Origin: Streptomyces sp. 35G-GA-8
GTDB lineage: Bacteria > Actinomycetota > Actinomycetes > Streptomycetales > Streptomycetaceae
Assembly (NCBI RefSeq): GCF_023534745.1
Contig: NZ_JAMHJQ010000002.1
Coordinates: 257,761 to 321,760 of the forward strand
Direction: 5' to 3'
Length of the DNA: 64,000 nt
The position numbers and the translations under genes were made by a program. Positions 58,393-64,000 of the stretch are shown one piece after another (position 1 is the stretch's first letter; every line of letters starts with the position of its first letter). The notes beneath the pieces are model-generated. The model was not told where the DNA came from. It saw only the letters and a program-made list of their open reading frames with translations, and did not search any database.

Positions 58393-58641
58393 ACTGACAC
58401 CTATGGCATGACCGAGGCCCGCGCCAACTTCGGCACGCTGGTGCGCCGGACAGCCCATTCCCACGAACGGATCGCCATCACGGACCACGGGCATGTGGCG
58501 GCCATACTGATCAACCCGCAGGATCTGGCAGATCTGGAGGACGCGCTCGCGCTGGCCGAGTACCAGCTGGAGAAGGAGCGCGGAACGCTGAAGCCGGGTA
58601 TTCCGCACGCCGAAGTCGGCCGGATGCTGGGGCTGCGGTAA
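58390..58641 (+). CDS. Phd/YefM family antitoxin
   Basis: An 83-aa antitoxin: the N-terminal DNA-binding fold DTYGMTEARANFGTLVRRTAHSHERIAITDHGHVAAILINPQDLADLEDALALAE is the Phd/YefM core, and the C-terminal tail (EYQLEKERGTLKPGIPHAEVGRMLGLR) would wrap the toxin. Its stop (TAA 58639-58641) directly precedes the toxin start. Binds its own promoter in known systems. Confidence 0.9.
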   Translation: MTDTYGMTEARANFGTLVRRTAHSHERIAITDHGHVAAILINPQDLADLEDALALAEYQLEKERGTLKPGIPHAEVGRMLGLR

Positions 58642-58893
58642 GTGACGTACGAGATCATCTGGGAGCCGCGCGCTACGGACGCGGCCCTTCGTTTCCTCAA
58701 GGACGACCCGGTCGGGCTGTCCGCCGTATACGAAGCCGTGGACGCGCTCGCGACGCAGCCTTACCCCGACGATTCGCTCGCGTACGGGTCGGCCGATGTG
58801 CGACGCCTGCACATCGGCGACTACCGCGTCTTCCATGTGATCGATGACGACGTCATCCGGATCCTCGTCACCCATCTCGGCCGTACGCCCTGA
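58642..58893 (+). CDS. RelE/ParE family toxin
   Basis: An 83-aa RelE-fold toxin: TYEIIWEPRATDAALRFLKDDPVGLSAVYEAVDAL, then ADVRRLHIGDYRVFHVIDDDVIRILVTHLGRT, the typical 'R.L..GDYR..Y.I' pattern. RelE-like members cleave mRNA on the ribosome. GTG 58642 begins with no gap after the antitoxin TAA. Basic residues usual at the active site are only partly present, so activity should not be assumed. Confidence 0.88.
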   Translation: MTYEIIWEPRATDAALRFLKDDPVGLSAVYEAVDALATQPYPDDSLAYGSADVRRLHIGDYRVFHVIDDDVIRILVTHLGRTP

Positions 58894-58899
58894 CCTACC

Positions 58900-59307
58900 T
58901 CACCCGAGCAGCAGCTTCACCGCCGGGCCGAGCACCGGCAGGTCGCTGATCGCCGCGCCCTCCGTGAGCGGGGCGGTCACCTGCGCGGTGGAGACCGGCT
59001 TGAAGTCGGCGATCTGCGTGCCCACCGCGTTGTCCAGGGGATCCACGCCCGTCTTCGCCAGCGGGTTGAGCTTCAGATCCGTGAGCGGGCCGAGCGCGTA
59101 TCCGACGGAGCCGACCAGAGCCTGGCCCGCCGCCGAGGAGGACTCGGAGAGCCGCTGGCCCGAGTCCGTCGCGGGCGCGGGGGCTTCGGGCTCCGCCGCC
59201 TGGGCCGCCGGGCCGCCGAGACCGAGGGCCACTCCCGCCGCGGTGACGGTCAGACCGGCGCGGAGCAGAGTGCGCCGGGGAGAGGGGGAAGCTGCGTGAC
59301 GTGCCAT
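58900..59307 (-). CDS. Small secreted protein
   Basis: A 135-aa exported protein. A signal peptide with twin-Arg-like start (MARHAASPSPRRTLLRAGLTVTAAGVALGLGGPAAQAAE) is followed by a low-complexity, Ala/Pro-rich segment and the hydrophobic repeat-like ALGPLTDLKLNPLAKTGVDPLDNAVGTQIADFKPVS.. ISDLPVLGPAVKLLLG. This resembles ATP-binding-unrelated streptomycete secreted proteins of unknown function. AGGAAAA precedes ATG 59307. Confidence 0.7.
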   Translation of the reverse strand: MARHAASPSPRRTLLRAGLTVTAAGVALGLGGPAAQAAEPEAPAPATDSGQRLSESSSAAGQALVGSVGYALGPLTDLKLNPLAKTGVDPLDNAVGTQIADFKPVSTAQVTAPLTEGAAISDLPVLGPAVKLLLG

Positions 59308-59491
59308 GGATTTTCCTGCCTGGCCTGATCGATGAGTAATCGGACTGACACGCAGAGTAGTTGAGGTGGGGGCACCGATACCAATAAACCCGCCAAACCG
59401 GCCGAACCGACCCGCCCGTCCCGCCCGATCGGTCCCCGGGATCGGTCCCCGGGGGTTCCCTGGGCAGGTACATGCCTCACACTGGTGTCCC

Positions 59492-60211
59492 GTGAGTTCA
59501 CCTACTGTTCCGACCCGGGTCGTTCTGCTCGCGGGCCCCTCCGGCTCGGGGAAGTCGTCCCTCGCCGCGCGCACCGGCCTGCCCGTACTGCGCCTCGACG
59601 ACTTCTACAAAGAGGGCGACGACCCCACGCTGCCGCGGGTGGTGGGGGGTTCGGACATCGACTGGGACTCGGTGCGGTCCTGGGACGCGGACGCCGCGGT
59701 CGCGGCGGTCGAGGAGCTGTGCCGTACGGGACGTACCACCGTGCCCGTCTACTCCATCGCGACCAGCTCGCGCGTGGACGCCGAAGCCCTCGACATCCGG
59801 CGGGCGCCGCTGTTCCTCGCGGAGGGCATCTTCGCCGCCGATATCGTCGCGCGCTGCCAGGAGCTGGGGGTGCTCGCGGACGCGCTCTGTCTGCGCGGAC
59901 GTCCGTCGACCACGTTCCGGCGCCGGCTGGTGCGGGATCTGCGCGAGGGGCGGAAGTCGGTGGCGTTCCTGCTGCGGCGCGGCTGGCGGCTGATGCGGTC
60001 CGAGCGCGCGATCGTGGGCCGGCAGACGGCGCTGGGCGCGTATCCGTGCGCGAAGTCGGAGGCGCTGGGCCGGATCGAGGCGGCGGCGGCCGGGCGCCGC
60101 GTCACGCCGCGCACCACCCGCACCACCCGCACCACCCGTACCGCGAGCGGCGCGGGCCCCGCGAGTACGGCTCGCGCCGAAGCGTCCCCGGCGGCGACCA
60201 GCCACCCATAG
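59492..60211 (+). CDS. Uridine kinase-like P-loop protein
   Basis: A 239-aa kinase of the uridine kinase/phosphoribulokinase superfamily. P-loop VVLLAGPSGSGKSSLA, LRLDDFYKEGDDP (catalytic Asp), DWDSVRSWD, and LFLAEGIFAADIV, which fits nucleoside phosphorylation. The C-terminal ~35 residues have a Thr-Arg repeat (TRTTRTTRTTRTA) and Ala-rich tail unlike the core. GTG 59492 is chosen from the conserved SSPTVPTRVVLLAG start; longer in-frame codons are Pro-rich. May act in nucleoside salvage with the deo genes. Confidence 0.8.
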   Translation: MSSPTVPTRVVLLAGPSGSGKSSLAARTGLPVLRLDDFYKEGDDPTLPRVVGGSDIDWDSVRSWDADAAVAAVEELCRTGRTTVPVYSIATSSRVDAEALDIRRAPLFLAEGIFAADIVARCQELGVLADALCLRGRPSTTFRRRLVRDLREGRKSVAFLLRRGWRLMRSERAIVGRQTALGAYPCAKSEALGRIEAAAAGRRVTPRTTRTTRTTRTASGAGPASTARAEASPAATSHP

Positions 60212-60274
60212 AAGCCACCCGTAGACGAGCAAGCCCGAAGTCCCGAGCCGACGGCACGCGCGCGGACGCGCGGA

Positions 60275-60315
60275 AGCGGGATCGCACAAGCCCCCCAGAC
60301 CTGTGCGATCCCGCT
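60275..60315. terminator. Bidirectional terminator
   Basis: A 14-bp stem AGCGGGATCGCACA (60275-60288) / TGTGCGATCCCGCT (60302-60315), between the convergent uridine-kinase-like gene and sigQ. Confidence 0.8.
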
Positions 60316-60329
60316 ACCTGCCCCGTATT

Positions 60330-60440
60330 CCCCCGTGATCCCCCGAGGACCCCCGGTCCCCCGGTCTTTCAGGTGCTCCCGGCGTCTCCCCCGAGACGAC
60401 GGGTCCCGCTTCCCCCGTATATCCCCCGTGCTTCCCCCAA
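60330..60440. repeat. Array of CCCCCG motifs
   Basis: Seven CCCCCG motifs and one CCCCCA, mostly preceded by T, are spaced irregularly over ~110 bp downstream of sigQ. On the template of sigQ this is a G-tract array (minus strand). Meaning unknown. Confidence 0.6.
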
Positions 60441-60446
60441 CGCCCT

Positions 60447-61241
60447 TCAGGCGACAAGCTCGCCGAAGGACTCTTCCTCGTCACGGCCGAAGCTGAGGAC
60501 CTCGTCCTCGCGCAGCCGGCGGAGCGACCGCCAGATGCTCGACTTCACCGTGCCGACACTGATGTCGAGGATCTCCGCGATCTCCGGGTCGGTGCGGCCC
60601 TCGTAGTAGCGCAGCACGAGCATCGTGCGCTGGAGCTCCGGCAGGCGGGAGAGCGCCTGCCAGAGCACCGCGCGCAGTTCCGTACCGCGCATCGCGTCGG
60701 TGTCGCCCGCCGTCTCCGGCAGCTCCTCCGTCGGGTACTCATTGAGCTTGCGCCTGCGCCAGGCGCTGATGTGCAGATTGGTCATGGTGCGGCGCAGATA
60801 GCCGCCGACCGCGGCCTTGTCGCTGATCCTGTCCCACGCCCGGTAGGTCGAGAAGAGGGCGCTCTGCAGCAGATCCTCCGCCTCGAACCGGTCGCCGGTC
60901 AGGTGGTAGGCCGTCGCGTACAGGGAGGCGCGACGCTCCTGGACGTACGCGGTGAACGCCGCTTCGGCGTCCGCCCGCCCCGCCAGGACCGTCCGTTCCC
61001 CCGGAACCTCCCCGTACGCGGCCGCCTTGGCGCCCCCGTTCCCCCCGTTGCCCCCGCTGCCGCTGCCCGCCCTGTCCGTGCGGTCCGCGTCGACCACCGT
61101 CATGTACGACGGCGGGTGCTGACGCCCGGCGCCGCGAACGCACCCCCGCCCGTTCACGGCGCCGGACTTCTCGCTGCTCCTCGTGACGTCATGAAGACGC
61201 GTGACCACTGCGCTTGAGGTCATGCCGTGCAGTGCGTTCAT
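60447..61241 (-). CDS. sigQ: RNA polymerase sigma factor SigQ
   Basis: A 264-aa ECF (SigE-family) sigma factor. Region 2: EAAFTAYVQERRASLYATAYHLTGDRFEAEDLLQSALFSTYRAWDRI; region 4: LRAVLWQALSRLPELQRTMLVLRYYEGRTDPEIAEILDISVGTVKSSIWRSLRRL. The long N-terminal extension (about 100 residues, Gly/Ser-rich) is usual for streptomycete SigQ. In S. coelicolor it is divergent from afsQ1 and controlled by AfsQ1. ATG 61241 starts the conserved MNALHGM; a later ATG at 61223 is possible. Confidence 0.9.
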   Translation of the reverse strand: MNALHGMTSSAVVTRLHDVTRSSEKSGAVNGRGCVRGAGRQHPPSYMTVVDADRTDRAGSGSGGNGGNGGAKAAAYGEVPGERTVLAGRADAEAAFTAYVQERRASLYATAYHLTGDRFEAEDLLQSALFSTYRAWDRISDKAAVGGYLRRTMTNLHISAWRRRKLNEYPTEELPETAGDTDAMRGTELRAVLWQALSRLPELQRTMLVLRYYEGRTDPEIAEILDISVGTVKSSIWRSLRRLREDEVLSFGRDEEESFGELVA

Positions 61242-61326
61242 CCCGCGCCCCCCGTCGGTGGAGTCTGGTTTCGTTCCGTGTGCCAATGAGCTTGCCGGGG
61301 CAGTTTCATGGCCCTGTCCGCCGTCT

Positions 61327-61342
61327 GTCACAGCCCTGTCAC
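61327..61342. promoter_or_regulatory. AfsQ1 binding site
   Basis: GTCAC-agccct-GTCAC fits the published AfsQ1 consensus GTNAC-N6-GTNAC exactly and lies in the sigQ-afsQ1 divergent region. Overlapping CCCTGT-c-ACAGGG (61334-61346) adds an inverted repeat. Confidence 0.8.
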
Positions 61343-61434
61343 AGGGGACTTCGGGACTTGCGAAACGCACGGGGAAAAGGTGGGAGCGCTCCAACGGTCG
61401 AACTCCGGTCCCCCCATGGGACACAATGACCGAC

Positions 61435-62112
61435 GTGCCTTTCCTGTTGCTGATCGAGGACGACGACGCCATCCGCACGGCCCTCGAACTCTCGCTGTCA
61501 CGCCAGGGCCACCGAGTGGCCACCGCGGCGACGGGAGAGGACGGCCTGAAACTGCTCCGGGAGCAGCGGCCGGATCTGATCGTGCTGGATGTGATGCTGC
61601 CCGGGATCGACGGCTTCGAGGTGTGCCGACGTATCAGACGCACCGACCAGCTGCCGATCATCCTGCTGACGGCGCGCAACGACGACATCGATGTCGTGGT
61701 CGGGCTGGAGTCCGGGGCCGACGACTATGTGGTGAAGCCTGTCCAGGGGCGGGTGCTGGACGCGAGGATCCGCGCGGTGCTGCGCCGCGGCGAGCGTGAG
61801 TCCACGGACTCCGCCACATTCGGCAGTCTGGTGATCGACCGTTCCGCGATGACCGTCACCAAGAACGGGGAAGACCTCCAGCTCACCCCGACCGAGCTGC
61901 GGCTGCTCCTTGAGCTGAGCCGCCGGCCGGGCCAGGCGCTGTCCCGGCAGCAGCTGCTGCGGCTGGTCTGGGAGCACGACTACCTCGGTGACTCACGGCT
62001 GGTGGACGCGTGTGTGCAGCGGCTGCGCGCGAAGGTGGAGGACGTGCCGTCCTCGCCGACCCTGATCCGTACGGTGCGCGGTGTGGGCTACCGGCTGGAC
62101 ACGCCTTCGTGA
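61435..62112 (+). CDS. afsQ1: Two-component response regulator AfsQ1
   Basis: A 225-aa OmpR-type regulator. Receiver: LLLIEDDDAIRTALELSLSRQG, phosphoacceptor Asp52 in IVLDVMLPGIDGF, then ILLTARNDD and Lys in DDYVVKPVQ. Winged helix: LTPTELRLLLELSRRPGQALSRQQLLRLVWEHDY. AfsQ1 controls antibiotic production and nitrogen metabolism under glutamate in S. coelicolor. GTG 61435 is preferred because a CACAAT box ends 7 nt earlier and it gives the published 225-aa length; ATG 61426 is in frame upstream. Confidence 0.95.
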   Translation: MPFLLLIEDDDAIRTALELSLSRQGHRVATAATGEDGLKLLREQRPDLIVLDVMLPGIDGFEVCRRIRRTDQLPIILLTARNDDIDVVVGLESGADDYVVKPVQGRVLDARIRAVLRRGERESTDSATFGSLVIDRSAMTVTKNGEDLQLTPTELRLLLELSRRPGQALSRQQLLRLVWEHDYLGDSRLVDACVQRLRAKVEDVPSSPTLIRTVRGVGYRLDTPS

Positions 62113-63773
62113 GTGCCGTGCCCGGCGGCGACGGGCCGGACGCCGACCCGTCGCGGAACGACCCGTACGGCGCGCACCCCGCGGACGGCATCGACCCGTA
62201 CCGGAACCCCCGCAGGAGCCCGCGCCGCGGCGTGGCCGGTGAGGCGAGTGCGGGCGCCGCGAAGAGGGCGGTTCTCGCGGGGCTCCGCTGGACCAGTCTG
62301 CGGCTGCGGCTCGTGGTCGTCTTCGCGGCCGTCGCGCTGACCGCCGCCGTCTCCGCCTCGGGCATCGCGTACTGGCTCAACCGCGAGGCCGTGCTGACCC
62401 GTACCCAGGACTCGGCGCTGGAGGACTTCCGGCAGGAGATGCAGAACCGCGCCGCGGAGCTGCCGCTGCGGCCGAGCCAGTTCGAGCTGAAGAGCGCGGC
62501 CGAGCTGATGGCGGGCGAGAGCCCCGGGTACAGCGTCCTGCTCATAGGCACGCGCGACGGCGGCAAGCCGATCGTGGGCGTCTCCGATCCGGACGCCTTC
62601 ACCATGGACGACGTACCGAAGTCCCTCCAGGACGCGGTGAACGACAAGCAGAAGGTCACATCCGGGAACAAGTACCCGTACCACGTCTTCTGGCAGCGTG
62701 TGGAGCGCGGCGGCACGCCCTATCTCGTGGGCGGTACGCGGATCATCGGCGGCGGGCCGACCGGGTATCTGTTCAAGTCGCTCCAGCAGGAACGTACCGA
62801 TCTCAACTCGCTGGCCTGGTCGCTGGGGATCGCCACGGCGCTCGCGCTCGTCGGCTCCGCCCTGCTGGCGCACGCCGCGGCGACGACCGTGCTCAAGCCC
62901 GTGCAGCGGCTGGGCGAGGCGGCGCGGCAGCTCGGCGAGGGCAGGTTCGGCACCCGGCTGCGGGTGTCGGGCGGGGACGAACTGGCCGATCTCTCCCGTA
63001 CGTTCAACAAGGCGGCGGAGTCGCTGCAGAAGAAGGTCGCGGACATGAGCGCGCGGGAGGAGTCCAGCCGCCGCTTCGTCGCCGACATGTCCCATGAGCT
63101 GCGTACTCCGCTGACCGCCCTGACCGCGGTGACGGAGGTGCTGGAGGAAGAGGCCGACAGTCTCGACCCGATGATCGCGCCCGCCGTGACGCTGGTGGTG
63201 AGCGAGACCCGCCGGCTCAATGTGCTGGTCGAGAATCTGATGGAGGTCACCCGCTTCGACGCGGGTACGGCCCGGCTCGTCCTGGACGATGTCGATGTCG
63301 CCGACCAGGTCACGGCCTGTATCGACGCACGGGCCTGGCTGGACGCGGTCGATCTGGACGCCGAGCGCGGCATCATGGCGCGGCTCGATCCCCGCCGGCT
63401 CGATGTGATCATGGCGAATCTGATCGGCAACGCGCTCAAGCACGGTGGCTCGCCGGTGCGGGTGGCGGTGCGCACGGAGGACGACTGGCTGGTCATCGAG
63501 GTGCGGGACCACGGCCCCGGTATCCCCGAGGACGTCCTGCCGCATGTCTTCGACCGCTTCTACAAGGCGAGCGCGTCCCGGCCGCGCTCCGAGGGCAGCG
63601 GGCTCGGGCTCTCGATCGCGGTGGAGAACGCGCATATCCACGGCGGTGACATCACCGCGGCCAATGTGCCGGACGGCGGCGCCATGTTCGTCCTGCGGCT
63701 GCCCCGGGACGGCGCGGAGGCCGCGGGGCGTGACGGCGATCAGGATTCGGCAGAGGAGGGCGACGCCCGGTGA
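62109..63773 (+). CDS. afsQ2: Sensor histidine kinase AfsQ2
   Basis: A 554-aa partner of AfsQ1. A ~55-residue Pro/Arg-rich cytoplasmic N-terminus, helix 1 (LVVVFAAVALTAAVSASGIAYWL), an extracytoplasmic sensor region of ~140 residues, helix 2 (LGIATALALVGSALLAHAAA), HAMP linker, phospho-His box FVADMSHELRTPLTALT, N-box NLIGNALKHGG, G-boxes DHGPGIPEDVL and GSGLGLSIAVENA. The GTG start overlaps the afsQ1 stop (GTGA at 62109). Signal sensed unknown. Confidence 0.94.
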   Translation: MSAVPGGDGPDADPSRNDPYGAHPADGIDPYRNPRRSPRRGVAGEASAGAAKRAVLAGLRWTSLRLRLVVVFAAVALTAAVSASGIAYWLNREAVLTRTQDSALEDFRQEMQNRAAELPLRPSQFELKSAAELMAGESPGYSVLLIGTRDGGKPIVGVSDPDAFTMDDVPKSLQDAVNDKQKVTSGNKYPYHVFWQRVERGGTPYLVGGTRIIGGGPTGYLFKSLQQERTDLNSLAWSLGIATALALVGSALLAHAAATTVLKPVQRLGEAARQLGEGRFGTRLRVSGGDELADLSRTFNKAAESLQKKVADMSAREESSRRFVADMSHELRTPLTALTAVTEVLEEEADSLDPMIAPAVTLVVSETRRLNVLVENLMEVTRFDAGTARLVLDDVDVADQVTACIDARAWLDAVDLDAERGIMARLDPRRLDVIMANLIGNALKHGGSPVRVAVRTEDDWLVIEVRDHGPGIPEDVLPHVFDRFYKASASRPRSEGSGLGLSIAVENAHIHGGDITAANVPDGGAMFVLRLPRDGAEAAGRDGDQDSAEEGDAR

Positions 63774-64000
63774 CGCGCTGGAGGGTGACGACGGGGAGCG
63801 GCACGAGGCGCCCGCGGCGGCCCGGTGCGGCCGCGTCGGGGCGGCTCGCGGGCGTGCTCGTACTCACCGCGCTCGCCGCGGGGTGCGGCATCAGGACCAC
63901 GTCGGTACCGGTGGACGCCGGACCCGCGCCTTCCCGCAAACCGTGCGAGGTCTCCGGGAAGGACGTCATCACCCAGGCGCGGCCCGGCGTTCCGGTGCGG
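63770..64000 (+). CDS. Lipoprotein downstream of afsQ2, cut by the window edge
   Basis: The first 77 codons are present. A long basic N-region (VTRWRVTTGSGTRRPRRPGAAASG) precedes the hydrophobic core (RLAGVLVLTALAAGC) with a lipobox LAAGC, so the mature protein is lipid-anchored. GTG 63770 overlaps the afsQ2 stop. In S. coelicolor a lipoprotein gene also follows afsQ2 (recall), suggesting a role in AfsQ2 sensing, unproved. Confidence 0.8.
   Translation, partial: MTRWRVTTGSGTRRPRRPGAAASGRLAGVLVLTALAAGCGIRTTSVPVDAGPAPSRKPCEVSGKDVITQARPGVPVR

Noticed and set aside
1-64000. tRNA or rRNA genes, prophage, integrase or insertion sequences
   Set aside because: No cloverleaf with CCA-compatible ends, no rRNA-like tracts and no transposase or integrase motif were seen in a read-through; absence is my reading and not a search result.

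Overview
This window is chromosomal DNA from a Streptomyces-type actinomycete. The base composition is very GC-rich with strong GC bias at third codon positions. GTG starts and 4-bp ATGA/GTGA overlaps are frequent. The gene content is typical of the genus: mycothiol S-conjugate amidase, the biotin-dependent acyl-CoA carboxylase subunits PccB, PccE and AccA2, the AfsQ1/AfsQ2/SigQ signalling set, and a LAxTG sortase substrate. From memory the order follows the S. coelicolor segment running from about SCO4967 down to SCO4905, with an accessory block near 43.5-54.7 kb. I see no tRNA, rRNA, CRISPR array, insertion sequence or prophage.

Layout. 0-9 kb: housekeeping and stress genes (mca, a DUF4307 protein, greA, ilvA, a MarR regulator, metB, msrA). 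10-14.6 kb: a tightly overlapping five-gene operon with ECF sigma factor, zinc-finger anti-sigma membrane protein, ABC ATPase and two membrane proteins, led by an ECF-type promoter. 14.8-18 kb: a secreted ParB-like protein, then an antibiotic-resistance-type ABC-F gene behind a very short upstream ORF whose codons can base-pair with the ABC-F ribosome-binding site. 18-23.7 kb: a double-GNAT protein, a MacB-like transporter, an L,D-transpeptidase lipoprotein and a sortase substrate. 23.8-30 kb: hutH, a diguanylate cyclase, an enoyl-CoA hydratase, adenylate cyclase and biotin-protein ligase. 30.3-36.2 kb: the acyl-CoA carboxylase region (pccB, pccE, a 42-aa membrane protein, maf, accA2). 37-43.5 kb: a DeoR regulator, an LpdA-like flavoprotein, purine nucleoside phosphorylase and a phosphosugar mutase. 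43.5-54.7 kb: a Ser/Thr kinase with a beta-propeller, a Nudix/aminotransferase/oxidoreductase operon divergent from an XRE regulator, a cupin-DoxX pair divergent from a LysR regulator, and an amidohydrolase. 55-58.9 kb: deoC with two aldehyde dehydrogenase-like genes, then a toxin-antitoxin pair. 59-64 kb: a uridine-kinase-like gene, sigQ, afsQ1, afsQ2 and the start of a lipoprotein gene.

Genes that work together. Purine nucleoside phosphorylase, the phosphosugar mutase, DeoC and the aldehyde dehydrogenase make a plausible nucleoside salvage route to glyceraldehyde-3-phosphate and acetate. The promoters of the two ends of that route share an identical 12-bp palindrome. BirA would biotinylate AccA2, which supplies the biotin carrier for PccB and PccE.

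Most notable non-coding signals: (1) the translational-attenuator arrangement before the ABC-F gene; (2) a dispersed family of about 155-215 bp long-hairpin repeats in five intergenic copies, whose arms keep pairing through G-T and compensatory differences; (3) the shared deo operator; (4) many start codons lying 6-7 nt after a TANNNT box, which implies leaderless transcripts.
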